A stretch of DNA of 48,885 nucleotides from a virus (IMGVR_UViG_3300049825_000491:1-48885); one strand, 5' to 3'. Counted from the first letter of the stretch, positions 14,535-23,251 are shown. Program-made: numbers and translations. The notes: generated from the sequence alone by a model not told the origin.

Positions 14535-15431
14535 GTGCAACTATCCGGCTTCATCCTGAACACCTACCCAGCTCCTTACCGACTCGTAAACGGCAAGGAG
14601 CATTGCTTTGTGGTGCCCATTGAAGAACTTGCATTACTGGATGGGGCGACCTGGACGGTCACTAATGGGCACTCCGAGAATGGTGACACAAAAACCCAGG
14701 GGGAAGGTCAAATCATTGGAAAGACATCGCCGGGAAGGTTGAAAGGCAATTTCCTGCACGTTAACAACGTAGACATCTCAATTACCCCAGAATCGGGCTT
14801 CGCGGGGTCGGAGTTTAGCACTGTCTACGAGTGCGAAAAAGAAAGCATTACACCCTACTCCTGGATAGACCAGGAGGGAAGGATCGGGCAACCCGGAACC
14901 GAATACACGGTAGATCAGATCCACAGAGATCTACTGCCGATCAACGTTGCCCTTGTCAAGAATGGGCGCTACGGGAAAAACGTGAGCGCTCGTGAGTCGA
15001 GATCTGTTGTTTACAATAGCGCAATGAGCAAGAAAAAAGAGCTAGAAACTCCCGTACCTGCGGATACGGAAGTCGAACAGGAAGTGGTGATCAACGATGA
15101 AGGTGTATCCCCCGGTGAAGCGGTTCTAACCGCAGACTCTATTGCAGAATGCATTAAAGCGGCTCTGGCGCCCTTGATGGAGCGCATGGACACTCTGGAG
15201 ATGCAGTTTAATAAGATGTGCGAGTCCAACTCCGAAGAAACGCCCGCAAAAGAGGTCGCCGAAACTCCAAAGACCGAAGTCCTAACCCTAGACGCAGTTA
15301 AGGAGGCTATTGCTAACTCCATTAGCGAAACCCTTAAGGCCGCGTCGCTGGCCACCCCAAAAGAGCGTTCCTTGAACTCGGCAACCACCGACCCTTATAT
15401 CCAACTAGCTAAGCGTTGGGAGCAACAATAA
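14535..15431 (+). CDS. Putative head scaffold/capsid-assembly protein
   Basis: A 298-aa protein with two parts: a compact N-terminal domain (about 1-155) and an acidic, Glu/Ala/Thr-rich region (about 165-280) with a helical, coiled-coil-like stretch at 205-235 (MERMDTLEMQFNKM). Such a bipartite layout directly upstream of the cement-like and major capsid genes fits a scaffold or a scaffold joined to a head protein, but no protease triad is evident. Start is GTG 14535, 28 nt after the -10 box. Assignment rests mainly on position. Confidence 0.5.
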   Translation: MQLSGFILNTYPAPYRLVNGKEHCFVVPIEELALLDGATWTVTNGHSENGDTKTQGEGQIIGKTSPGRLKGNFLHVNNVDISITPESGFAGSEFSTVYECEKESITPYSWIDQEGRIGQPGTEYTVDQIHRDLLPINVALVKNGRYGKNVSARESRSVVYNSAMSKKKELETPVPADTEVEQEVVINDEGVSPGEAVLTADSIAECIKAALAPLMERMDTLEMQFNKMCESNSEETPAKEVAETPKTEVLTLDAVKEAIANSISETLKAASLATPKERSLNSATTDPYIQLAKRWEQQ

Positions 15432-15433
15432 TA

Positions 15434-15988
15434 ATGACAAGTTTTGGTTTTTCTGGTTACGAAGTAGATCGTCCTCCTGAGGGTTTTTATCCCCACCAAC
15501 CCGACGCGCAGACAAAGACTGCCGTCAACAAGTCCGCCTCTGGTATTCGCGCAGGAGTGGCCCTTAAGTTCTCCACCAGCCAATCTAGTGATTCCGCTTT
15601 CCCTGGGATGACTCCCTGCGTCGCTGCCGCTGACGTGGTTCGCGGCTACTCGGTGGCACCTCGCTGCAACTCATTACGAGTTACTAGCTTCCCGAATGTG
15701 CCCGAGATCGACAACCTTGACTCTTTTGGTAATCCTGTCTATCCCGTAAATGGACCGCTTAACTACCTCGATAGCGGAGTGATGTATATGCACTTTGAGG
15801 TATCCGCCTCTCCGGGTGACGCGCTGTTTCGCCGATTCGCTCCTAGTATCGCCACTCCTGCTCTCTCTTTGCTGGGCAGAATTCGCAAGGACGCGGACGC
15901 AGCAACAGCTGTTGCGGCTCCCGAACTGACATTGCTTGAACCCGTGAGAGCGGGTCAATCTGCTCGCGTTAAAATCCACATCGCCTAA
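15434..15988 (+). CDS. Putative capsid cement/decoration protein
   Basis: A 184-aa protein lying 2 nt after the scaffold-like gene and just before the major capsid gene, the usual place for capsid decoration (structural cement) proteins. The body is rich in small residues and beta-prone, with a C-terminal strand (ARVKIHIA) as in cement proteins whose last strand closes the fold. ATG 15434 is chosen over a TTG six codons earlier because of GGGAG upstream. Confidence 0.6.
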   Translation: MTSFGFSGYEVDRPPEGFYPHQPDAQTKTAVNKSASGIRAGVALKFSTSQSSDSAFPGMTPCVAAADVVRGYSVAPRCNSLRVTSFPNVPEIDNLDSFGNPVYPVNGPLNYLDSGVMYMHFEVSASPGDALFRRFAPSIATPALSLLGRIRKDADAATAVAAPELTLLEPVRAGQSARVKIHIA

Positions 15989-15993
15989 AAAGA

Positions 15994-16950
15994 ATGACCA
16001 CACACAACATTTGCGCGGCACTTGACCGCTATTCTGTCGCTACGGTTGACAAGATAGTTGAGAAGGTTTACGCCCCCTCCAACTTTGCTAATGGAAGCTT
16101 GATTCCTACTAATGCTGACGGAGTAGAGATTCCTATCAGCGTCGATCAGGTGGATGTAATTTCCGCGATTGCTCAAGGCGAAACCTCTCCGCAGAATCTA
16201 GACTCTCGGGATATTCCCGAGATGACGATCTCTATCGGGAAAGATACCTACAAAACATGGCATCTCCCTGTAAGTACCTCCTACAGCTTTATGCAGCTTG
16301 AGGCGATCAAGGATTTTACTGCGGCAGGCAGTCCAATCGGCGCGGATCTCCTGATTGATGGTCCCATGCGTTCTGGCATCGAAAACATTACGCGTGTCGC
16401 TAATCGGCTAGCGTTTTACGGCACATCTACCGTATCGGGACTGGTTACCGATCCGTCTGTTACGCCCGACAACTCCTCGGTCAATCTCTACTCGGCGACG
16501 GGCCAAGAGTTGGTTGATTTTATTGTCGCCGAGTACCATCAGGTATTGGTTGCCAACAACGTGGAGGACGACTTCGGCTATACGCCAAATTGTATTATCT
16601 TGCCTCGCGCTTTAGGCGCAAGATTGGCTGCTCAAGATCAAAACTTCAATGGTTTAACTCGGCTCCAGAGAATCATGAACGCTTGCCCAGGGGTGAGCAT
16701 TCACTTTACTGGTTTAGCTTCTGGCGTCAACCTTGAGAAATACGGCGTCCACGCCGCTGGAACAAATAAAGACGTGATGCTGATCTACCCGAAAGCTGAT
16801 TGGGCTGTTGGTCGCAAGGTTTCCCGAGTGCTACCTATTCCGACTAGCTACACCAAGGGCGTTTACTGGTCTGGCGTTATCCAAACAGTTTCTCAAACCT
16901 TTTGGAAGCAACCTGACTATGCTCGCATCGTTAAGTTCGCAAACCAATAG
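15994..16950 (+). CDS. Major capsid protein
   Basis: A 318-aa protein. Its length, its position after a cement-like protein and before small head-tail connectors, and motifs such as the central DTYKTWHLPVSTSY strand (near residue 90) and C-terminal Y-x-x-G-V-Y-W-S-G with VSQTFWKQPDYARI support a DUF2184-type HK97-fold capsid protein. It would form the shell around the packaged DNA. The assignment is by pattern; a structure prediction should show the HK97 fold with E-loop and spine helix. Confidence 0.78.
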   Translation: MTTHNICAALDRYSVATVDKIVEKVYAPSNFANGSLIPTNADGVEIPISVDQVDVISAIAQGETSPQNLDSRDIPEMTISIGKDTYKTWHLPVSTSYSFMQLEAIKDFTAAGSPIGADLLIDGPMRSGIENITRVANRLAFYGTSTVSGLVTDPSVTPDNSSVNLYSATGQELVDFIVAEYHQVLVANNVEDDFGYTPNCIILPRALGARLAAQDQNFNGLTRLQRIMNACPGVSIHFTGLASGVNLEKYGVHAAGTNKDVMLIYPKADWAVGRKVSRVLPIPTSYTKGVYWSGVIQTVSQTFWKQPDYARIVKFANQ

Positions 16951-16958
16951 GGGGTAGG

Positions 16959-17231
16959 ATGTCCGCAGTTGGCTTTACTTACAATCCCGCTCACGTTAAA
17001 TTTGCTAGGAAAGGTGTTGCTCCAATCTCCTTTGACGGAGTAGTACTAGAGATTGGGCATAACGAGCCTAATCCTGTATTCTCCGGCCACGCTTTTGATG
17101 AGCTAGTGATGAGGGGTGCAGTCATTCTCGATAAACCAGTCGAAGATCTTAAAGCTCTCTCTCCTTCCGAGGATCCTAAGGCTGCAGCTCCCGTTGGAAC
17201 CAAGGTCGCCAAGAATGGCACTCCTAAGTAG
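16959..17231 (+). CDS. Hypothetical head-region protein, 90 aa
   Basis: A small protein starting 8 nt after the capsid gene with GGTAGG before the ATG. The N-terminal two thirds are beta-rich; the C-terminal 25 residues are Lys/Pro/Ala-rich and probably disordered. It lies between capsid and the DUF4054-like gene, so a head completion or decoration role is plausible. No family recognised. Confidence 0.6.
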   Translation: MSAVGFTYNPAHVKFARKGVAPISFDGVVLEIGHNEPNPVFSGHAFDELVMRGAVILDKPVEDLKALSPSEDPKAAAPVGTKVAKNGTPK

Positions 17232-17649
17232 TATCGAACTAGTCGCCATATTCCCAGAGGTAGTAAACTATGCTGCGTCTGGGACGGAGATCGATTGGCT
17301 CCTGTCGCTTGCTGAGGAAGATCTGTTTCCTCCCTCCGCCTGGGGTACTCGTGCACCTAGGTTGATCGCCCTATTTGCTATGCACTCTCTGGAGTTAAAG
17401 AAGCAAATGGCCGATACAGCAGGAGGGACGATCCGAAGCATCTCCCTAGAGGACGAGAACTCTGAAGTATCGTTCAACCAGGTGAAGCAGTCAGATAACT
17501 GGCTAGACGACCTCAGTCGAACGCATTACGGACTACTGCTTAAGGCGTTACTAAATACCAGTAAAAAGCGTGTGTTTTCTGTTGGCAGATTTTCCAAAGG
17601 TCCGGCAATCCCGACCTGTGGTTCAACCGTTTTTCACCTAGGGTATTAA
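17215..17649 (+). CDS. DUF4054-like head-tail adaptor
   Basis: A 144-aa helical protein beginning S-I-E-L-V-A-I-F-P-E, then W-G-T-R-A-P-R-L-I-A-L-F-A-M-H-S near residue 50, resembling the DUF4054/gp6-like adaptor pattern in which a short N-terminal strand and several helices form a dodecameric ring under the portal. ATG 17215 overlaps the previous gene by 17 nt; an upstream in-frame extension to 17116 would overlap it more and is less likely. Confidence 0.65.
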   Translation: MALLSSIELVAIFPEVVNYAASGTEIDWLLSLAEEDLFPPSAWGTRAPRLIALFAMHSLELKKQMADTAGGTIRSISLEDENSEVSFNQVKQSDNWLDDLSRTHYGLLLKALLNTSKKRVFSVGRFSKGPAIPTCGSTVFHLGY

Positions 17650-18044
17650 TGCAGTCACTCCTTGCGACAAAGACGGACCTGATAGCGCTACTGAACGATC
17701 TCCTCGGGGAGTGGCAACTCCCCAATGTGACTGGTACGGTTCCCGCAATTGCTATCACGCCCGACCCGATTACTGGCGAGGTCTACCCACCCCCTGGTAC
17801 GGAGTTAACTCACGGTATTGAGGTAATTGTCAGGGTTAAGGGCGTCTCTTGTCCCGTCCTAGACGGAGCGCTAGAGGTTGCCATTGAGGCTGTTTTAGCT
17901 TGCCCCCTCAGTGCTTCTAGCGCACTATCCGCCGCGATCAAAGTGGCCAGCGATTCGGGCAAGTATCTAGTGACTGGATTGACCCCTTCAAACAATGGCC
18001 AGAGTCAAGTTTTCAAGCTAATTCGTTTCTTTTACGAGGTCTAA
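17649..18044 (+). CDS. Putative tail-completion (terminator) protein
   Basis: A 131-aa protein coupled to the preceding gene by TAATG. A helical N-terminus (1-22) is followed by a strand-rich body and a final strand ending RFFYEV, which fits the gpU/tail-terminator type that caps the tail tube. It lies between the head-tail adaptor and the tail tube gene, the expected place. Assignment is mostly positional. Confidence 0.55.
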   Translation: MQSLLATKTDLIALLNDLLGEWQLPNVTGTVPAIAITPDPITGEVYPPPGTELTHGIEVIVRVKGVSCPVLDGALEVAIEAVLACPLSASSALSAAIKVASDSGKYLVTGLTPSNNGQSQVFKLIRFFYEV

Positions 18045-18049
18045 TTTTC

Positions 18050-18748
18050 ATGGCTAATTGCGATATTCAGATCGGTCGCGGCACAAAAATCCGGATCGCC
18101 CCCATGGGTGGTACATGTGTCGAGCCGTTCGAGATCTCTATCACTACCGCAGCAGCGACCGTTCGTAGCGTTACTCCGACGACCGTCGCCGTTCCTGCCC
18201 TCCCTGCCAATACCTTCATCCCTGCTGGCGCATGGATTAAGGCGGTAAATCTTAATGGTACCGAATCTCTTTTGCAACTTACTGCTGATGCCGTAGCAGG
18301 TGCGACGACCCTCGCGGTTACCAATGTTCCCGTCGGGATTGCGTCGGGCGCGGTCATTAACTACCCACCTATTCTTGGCTCGCGAACCGCTGCCAACTTC
18401 ACCGACCAAGGCAACGAAGTTGAAATCTATACCTTCGACTCAGGCGGTTACTCTGAGGGCAAGGTTGCTACTCGCAAGGCGTCCATGGAGCTACCTGGTC
18501 GATACGATCAGCTGAATCCTGGTTTTCTAAACGCACGCGACGCCGCAACCAATGTCGGTTCATATGCGTTTTTGTGGGTCGAGTACTTGGCTCCTAGCTC
18601 CAATTACTCCAAGGGTCAGATTCGAAAAGGGATTGGCTCTTTCTCGACCTACAGCGAAAAAGTTGATGTACAGCAGATCACAATGAGCGACTTGACCTTT
18701 ACATTTAACGGCGCTCCTACCGTTATCGCTCCGGTTCTTGCAGTCTAG
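18050..18748 (+). CDS. Major tail tube protein
   Basis: A 232-aa beta-rich protein with a long central loop (about 45-105, rich in Val, Ala and Thr), followed by FDSGGYSEGKVATRKASMELPGRYD (about 128-152), a pattern common in siphovirus tail tube proteins. Ends with FTFNGAPTVIAPVLAV. It follows the tail-completion gene and precedes tail fibre and chaperone genes. No sheath gene follows, consistent with a non-contractile tail. Confidence 0.72.
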   Translation: MANCDIQIGRGTKIRIAPMGGTCVEPFEISITTAAATVRSVTPTTVAVPALPANTFIPAGAWIKAVNLNGTESLLQLTADAVAGATTLAVTNVPVGIASGAVINYPPILGSRTAANFTDQGNEVEIYTFDSGGYSEGKVATRKASMELPGRYDQLNPGFLNARDAATNVGSYAFLWVEYLAPSSNYSKGQIRKGIGSFSTYSEKVDVQQITMSDLTFTFNGAPTVIAPVLAV

Positions 18749-18764
18749 TTGACCGATTGAGTAT

Positions 18765-18780
18765 GGCGGGGAAACCCGCC
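18765..18780 (+). terminator. Hairpin after the tail tube gene (weak terminator or processing site)
   Basis: 6-bp stem GGCGGG / CCCGCC with GAAA tetraloop, no T-run. It may attenuate transcription or stabilise the tail tube mRNA. Confidence 0.5.
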
Positions 18781-18795
18781 CAAAGGTTTGTTTGA

Positions 18796-21039
18796 ATGGT
18801 TACTTCTGCTCAAATTAAATTAGCCCATGATGAGCTATACGATCCGCTAATTTCGAGTCAAGGCGCGGGACTCCAGCGCGTCGAGGCGGCATTATTAAAA
18901 ATTATCGCAGATCAAGGCCCAGGCAGTGGCGGACCTGGTGGCAGTACGCCGCCTTCTGCGATCACGGAGGGAATTAATAACGCAGCATTAAACGCTGCGT
19001 TGTTGCAACTCGCGACAGAGATCGGCCTATCTACAGATACAGCAACTCCTGTATCGAACGACTCGCAAGCATCCATAAAGGGCTTGCTTCGCAGGGTTTT
19101 GGATAAGAACGATGATATTATTTCTGGCAACGCAACAACGACTTCAACGCTCAATACGCTGATCCATGATGATCTTCTGAATTTATTGGATGCGCTTGCG
19201 GATCCTGCCACCAATACAACGCTATCCCAAATCAATTCAACCCTCTCCACTGGTGTGGTCCATCAAGACCTGCAAGCAATCCTGACAGAGTTGCAGGCGG
19301 CGACCACCGTAGATAACGGATCTCCGATCACTGGCGAGTCAATCCCGAGCGGATCCGGACCTATTGGCTGGCTTAGTTCGCTGAGGCAGAGGTCCGACCT
19401 ATTTAACTCGGCCATCGGAAATCCGGTGGACGCAGCAGCTACGGACGATACTGGTGCATTCTCGTTACTAAGCCTGACTAAGCGGGTTCTACAAAATCTT
19501 TCTGTCCTATTGTCGAGAACTCCTACCCTGGTCGGGGGGAGGCTTCCCGTAGACGGATCCGGTGTCACCCAGCCCATTCAGATCGCGGGCAATCTTCCTC
19601 CTTTTGAAAGTACTCCGAACGTCACCTTGTCGGGCTCTCTACCTGCGTTTGCCACTACGCCAACCGTAACGGTCGGCAACTCTTCAGTCCCTGTTACTGG
19701 CGATTTTTATCCCGCGACGCAGGCGATTTCAATTGATCAGTCTGGAGTTAGCAACCGAGTTGCGGCTACTCAGTCGGGTGCATGGAATATTGGCGATATC
19801 ACGGGAAGTATTCCACTTGGTCTTGGCGCATCTACCTCGGCAAATCAAGTAGAAATCAGGGATCGACTGGGGGGTCTTGCTGAGCCGACTCCCGCTACCG
19901 ACACGGGATCCAGCGGACTTAATGGACGCCTTCAGCGAGTTGCCCAAAACCTCACAGCCGTCGGCACGCTGCTCACGAATGGAGCGAGTCAGTTCGCCTT
20001 GCGATCTTCGGCCAAGGGTGCGTCTCTGTCTGGTGCCATTACTTCCACAAACTTAAGCGCCAACAAGGAAGCTCTGGACGTTTTGGATGGCGCGGACGTA
20101 GTTAGAAGCGCTGGCGCTGGTCCAAGGACGGCCTTGGGCGACAACATCCTACTTCCGGGCGGCGGAACTGCCTGGACAGATCTTTCTGCCGTGGGACCGA
20201 AGACTTGCGGCCATTTCTCCGTCAAGCTCGTTGGAGCCGCCTCCGTCACTGCGGGTCAGGTCATCTTCGAGGGAGCTGAGGACCCCCTAGGGGGAGGTGC
20301 GAATACACTGTCCCACGAAACTGGTATTGCGGTGTTCAGTAGCGCTGCGATTCCGATTCCGTCAAGCTCTATTGCGATTTTCCACGTCTTCAACCCGGGT
20401 TTCCGGTTTGTTCGCTGTCGAATTTCGACGGCATTCACGGGTACAACTCCGGGAGTCACGGCATCCGAGATCACGTATCGTCCAATCGCTTTTCCTAGCG
20501 GCACGACCAGGGTGAACATTGCGAATACTACTATCCCGACAAGTGTATCGGGAAACGTATCGGTCGTGGGAGCCGTAGCACACAGTTCAACCGACGCGGG
20601 AGGCCCAGTAAAGACCGGGGGGAGGGTCCGGACCGTCCAGGATACGACGCTAGTCAACAATGATCGCTCTGATACGATCATGACGACATCGGGAGCTACA
20701 GTAATCCACCCTTACGCCGTCCCCGAATTATGCTGGAGCCAGTCTGCGCTGAATGGGGGGGCATCTAACAGCGTCCAAGGACTTCCTGGCCTTGGCCTCT
20801 CCACTTATATTACAGGTATTTCTTGGTCCGCAGTTGGCGCGATCGCATCTCAAACTATCACCCTCAACAGTGGGGGTCCTCGGTGGCAGATTACCACAAA
20901 TGGAGTCGCGAACGACAGAGGCTCTGAGCAGTTCGCAGTCCCAATTAAATGTCCCGCAAACACCTCTCTTACTATCGATTTCTCGGTAGGAGCAGCAGGC
21001 AGTTTTCGATATAACCTACAAGGATTTACGGCACCCTAA
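18796..21039 (+). CDS. Large virion protein, fibre-like, 747 aa
   Basis: Helical N-terminal part (1-230) with repeating hydrophobic heptads (for example TLNTLIHDDLLNLLDALAD), then a Ser/Thr/Gly-rich beta region (about 250-350), and a compact C-terminal domain from about 600 with VRTVQDTTLVNN and a final beta sandwich-like part. This build (coiled-coil shaft, repeat region, globular tip) is typical of phage fibres or fibrillar structural proteins. It lies between tail tube and chaperone genes. No enzyme motifs. Confidence 0.62.
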   Translation: MVTSAQIKLAHDELYDPLISSQGAGLQRVEAALLKIIADQGPGSGGPGGSTPPSAITEGINNAALNAALLQLATEIGLSTDTATPVSNDSQASIKGLLRRVLDKNDDIISGNATTTSTLNTLIHDDLLNLLDALADPATNTTLSQINSTLSTGVVHQDLQAILTELQAATTVDNGSPITGESIPSGSGPIGWLSSLRQRSDLFNSAIGNPVDAAATDDTGAFSLLSLTKRVLQNLSVLLSRTPTLVGGRLPVDGSGVTQPIQIAGNLPPFESTPNVTLSGSLPAFATTPTVTVGNSSVPVTGDFYPATQAISIDQSGVSNRVAATQSGAWNIGDITGSIPLGLGASTSANQVEIRDRLGGLAEPTPATDTGSSGLNGRLQRVAQNLTAVGTLLTNGASQFALRSSAKGASLSGAITSTNLSANKEALDVLDGADVVRSAGAGPRTALGDNILLPGGGTAWTDLSAVGPKTCGHFSVKLVGAASVTAGQVIFEGAEDPLGGGANTLSHETGIAVFSSAAIPIPSSSIAIFHVFNPGFRFVRCRISTAFTGTTPGVTASEITYRPIAFPSGTTRVNIANTTIPTSVSGNVSVVGAVAHSSTDAGGPVKTGGRVRTVQDTTLVNNDRSDTIMTTSGATVIHPYAVPELCWSQSALNGGASNSVQGLPGLGLSTYITGISWSAVGAIASQTITLNSGGPRWQITTNGVANDRGSEQFAVPIKCPANTSLTIDFSVGAAGSFRYNLQGFTAP

Positions 21040-21041
21040 GT

Positions 21042-21299
21042 ATGATACTCTCAAAGGAGCTAACTGGAGTTACGATCAAAGGCATCGATTTTCCTCTCGA
21101 TTTAGTGGTTAACGTTTACGATCTCAATCTGTCGACTGACGGAATGACGGTCGATTACGAAATTCTTTTGAAAGGACAGAGAGCGACCCGGATCATGAAC
21201 GGGCAACTTACTATGTCAACGCCTCCGACGCTGACCGCAAGCGTTTCTGCACTATTTGACAAGATGCTACCTTCCGTAATCGCGAACATCGATGCATAA
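21042..21299 (+). CDS. Hypothetical protein, 85 aa
   Basis: A small beta-rich protein 2 nt downstream of the fibre-like gene, overlapping the next gene by 8 nt, so part of the same transcript. No domain recognised. Confidence 0.62.
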   Translation: MILSKELTGVTIKGIDFPLDLVVNVYDLNLSTDGMTVDYEILLKGQRATRIMNGQLTMSTPPTLTASVSALFDKMLPSVIANIDA

Positions 21300-21786
21300 C
21301 CCAAAAGATCCTATCCTCCGATCTGTTGACGGAGATCTGTACTCACTATCCGAACCCTACTCGGTGGATTTCGCCCTCTGGATCAAGAATCTGGAGTTCA
21401 CAATCCCTGAGGGGTTTGAGACAGATATCGCATCCGTCCCGTCTGTACTGAGGTGCGTCATGGATCGCGCGTCCCTTGGCTTGGTGGCTCCGCTCGTTCA
21501 TGATTACTTGTGTGATCGTCGAGGTAGATTGATTGCTCAGTCGGGCGATCTATTGTCAATCCACTGGTTCGACGTAAGCCTATTATTTCTAATGCTGCTC
21601 CGGATGGACGGCATTTCTTGGCCCAGGTCTTTAGCAGCTTTTTTGGCGGTCGTTCTCGGCGGGCCAAAGTGGCCCTTGACAAACCCATCAAGGCTCAGTC
21701 ATAGTGGATATGTTGCCACAAAGAAAGGACAATCCGATGACTATAGCCGAATACGTCAATACCATTTGCGCGGAATATCAATGTGA
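21292..21786 (+). CDS. DUF1353-family phage protein, 164 aa
   Basis: Contains the family pattern F-E-T-D-I-A-S-V-P-S (about 44-53) followed by P-L-V-H-D-Y-L (about 74-80); the conserved Asp, His and Asp suggest a metal-dependent enzyme, though no function is established for the family. A hydrophobic segment, SLLFLMLLRMDGISW (about 103-117), follows. The C-terminal 27 residues overlap the next gene and are probably not constrained. Usually encoded among phage structural or lysis genes. Confidence 0.72.
   Translation: MHNPKDPILRSVDGDLYSLSEPYSVDFALWIKNLEFTIPEGFETDIASVPSVLRCVMDRASLGLVAPLVHDYLCDRRGRLIAQSGDLLSIHWFDVSLLFLMLLRMDGISWPRSLAAFLAVVLGGPKWPLTNPSRLSHSGYVATKKGQSDDYSRIRQYHLRGISM
21676..21705 (+). 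promoter_or_regulatory. Early-type promoter inside the DUF1353 gene (TTGACA-18-CATAGT)
   Basis: TTGACA (21676-21681), 18 nt, CATAGT (21700-21705), placed to drive the acidic 75-aa gene. Confidence 0.62.
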
Positions 21787-21964
21787 TAGACGCGCAGAGA
21801 TGGCCATTGCAATTGTCTCTGTCCTAGAGCAGGACTCCATGGATGCGATTTATGATCACGGGTTTATGGAGGGCTATGATTGCGGTTTTGAGGACGCAGA
21901 GGGTTTTGATGCCGTAGAGGAAGCACCCGACGATGACGACGAGGATCTTTGGGTTTTAACATAA
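21737..21964 (+). CDS. Acidic 75-aa protein with own promoter and terminator
   Basis: Helical N-terminus (1-45), C-terminal 30 residues with about 16 Asp or Glu, ending DDDDEDLWVLT. Strong negative charge suggests DNA mimicry or binding to a basic host protein; this is speculation. ATG 21737 is preferred (AAAGGAC upstream) over an in-frame ATG 33 nt earlier that overlaps the DUF1353 gene more. It is one of several one-gene early units within the late module. Confidence 0.66.
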   Translation: MTIAEYVNTICAEYQCDRRAEMAIAIVSVLEQDSMDAIYDHGFMEGYDCGFEDAEGFDAVEEAPDDDDEDLWVLT

Positions 21965-21987
21965 AAGACTGGCGACAAGAGTCGAAG

Positions 21988-22022
21988 CCTGATACAATCT
22001 TGATGAACGTATCAGGTTTTTT
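21988..22022 (+). terminator. Strong terminator-like dyad with an embedded promoter -10
   Basis: Perfect 8-bp repeat CCTGATAC / GTATCAGG (21988-21995 and 22009-22016) followed by TTTTTT and immediately the ATG of the next gene. An extended -10 (TGATACAAT, 21990-21998) sits across the left arm. It may end the 75-aa transcript, be an operator on a new promoter, or both. Confidence 0.72.
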
Positions 22023-22637
22023 ATGTTTGCGATCCCGGAAAAAACAATCACCCAAATCGGTTCCGATGCCCTTGGATATCTAGACGTAGAAAAGAAGGGC
22101 TTTGTAACAGCGGGAGAGCGCTCCGCAATCTCCGTTGCCCTCGCAGAGCGCAAAACGGAAGACCAGCTATATCTTGAGGCGAGCAGCTTTTTATCTGATC
22201 GGACGGGTCTTCCGCAGGGTGACATACTAGATGTCTTGCGACATCCCGATACAGTCGCCGAGCAAACAAGGAGTCAAATCCTCAGCCATCCAGCCTTTCA
22301 GTCCTCGATCGAATCGAGCGAGTATCTGGCATTCGGGAAATACGCTAGACAAACCCAGTTGATCGAGCTGCATATCTTCTCCCTAGAGAGACTTGTCGTC
22401 CAAGACTTGGTTGAGTCCGTCAAGGATTTTAACGCATTTACCCAGGGGACGGAAGAGATTCAAGCCTTTTTCGGAGAAAAGCAATCAGTCTGTGGACTGG
22501 GATTGTCTGGGTTGTTAGATCATCTGTTCGCGTTTTATGTAAGCGAGTCAACCGGAGAGAATCAGCAACTAACAACGGAGCAGGGAAAATCGCTTTTTTT
22601 CTCAGATCTCCTCTTAGGCTCAAAAGATCTCGAATAG
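22023..22637 (+). CDS. Tail assembly chaperone (G-like), zero-frame product
   Basis: A 204-aa protein with mixed helical content, unlike any enzyme by eye. Its identity comes from context: between the tail tube and tape measure genes, followed by a second ORF in the -1 frame that is open back into this gene, with a slippery T TTT TTC at 22595-22601. That is the layout of lambda G/GT, whose two products hold the tape measure during tail assembly. The ATG comes right after a T-run with no Shine-Dalgarno, so translation may be from a near-leaderless transcript. Confidence 0.7.
   Translation: MFAIPEKTITQIGSDALGYLDVEKKGFVTAGERSAISVALAERKTEDQLYLEASSFLSDRTGLPQGDILDVLRHPDTVAEQTRSQILSHPAFQSSIESSEYLAFGKYARQTQLIELHIFSLERLVVQDLVESVKDFNAFTQGTEEIQAFFGEKQSVCGLGLSGLLDHLFAFYVSESTGENQQLTTEQGKSLFFSDLLLGSKDLE
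22595..22601 (+). promoter_or_regulatory. Predicted -1 ribosomal frameshift site (T TTT TTC)
   Basis: Zero-frame codons are CTT TTT TTC; a -1 slip at TTT TTC leads to CTC and an open frame to 23251, whereas the zero frame stops at 22637. A hairpin CTCGA / TCGAG about 28 nt downstream could stimulate it. Confidence 0.72.
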
Positions 22638-23251
22638 ATCTTGTCGAGAATAGGGCTTTTCTCCTCTCCGAATTTGGCCCTATCGACGAGCTTAAGAGTA
22701 TGACGGCCCTTGCTTCGACGCCAGAGGAGGATCTGTATGCGCTCATGAATTCCTGCCAGTCTAGGTACAGGCAAAGGCTCCAAGATCAGACCTACATACA
22801 AAGCTTGTCGGCATGGATGTTTGCTTGTGCTAACAGTGGGGAGCACAGCAAGCCGCAACTCTCCGACTACCAGCCATTTAGCAAAGGCAGACAAGCAAGG
22901 GCGGATTCGGTGGTGTTGAGTTTGCTTGCTGAATATTGGGATCTGGTACCAGGGTGGACAAGGGAGATGCTATCTGCTTCGGGAATTGACCTAACTAGGA
23001 GCCATTGGGATGGGCTAAGCAGATCCTCCCATCGAATCCTGGCCTGCCCGCAGTGCCTCTGCGTCGATCTGCACGGAGAGCATGGCGAGATTGCTGTCCA
23101 GATGATGGTAATCAATCCAGATCTGGACGAATTTCCCGAGGTTGCCAAGCTCTACCCTCTTGGAGGATCGGATTCCCTCGCAGAATTGCCGGGAGAAATC
23201 CTGTCGCGAATGTCTCTGAACGGGGAAATCGTCTCCTACGGACAACTCTAG
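22601..23251 (+). CDS. Tail assembly chaperone extension (T-like, -1 frame part of a 409-aa fusion)
   Basis: The -1 frame is open from the slippery site to 23251, adding 216 residues to the first 193 of the zero frame. An internal ATG at 22700 could give a separate 183-aa protein, but it lies 62 nt past the upstream stop without a good ribosome site. The T part is helical in the first 120 residues, with Cys-Pro-Gln-Cys at about residues 130-134 of the separate reading. The assignment as a chaperone rests on gene order and the frameshift signal. Confidence 0.68.
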   Translation, partial: LRSPLRLKRSRIDLVENRAFLLSEFGPIDELKSMTALASTPEEDLYALMNSCQSRYRQRLQDQTYIQSLSAWMFACANSGEHSKPQLSDYQPFSKGRQARADSVVLSLLAEYWDLVPGWTREMLSASGIDLTRSHWDGLSRSSHRILACPQCLCVDLHGEHGEIAVQMMVINPDLDEFPEVAKLYPLGGSDSLAELPGEILSRMSLNGEIVSYGQL

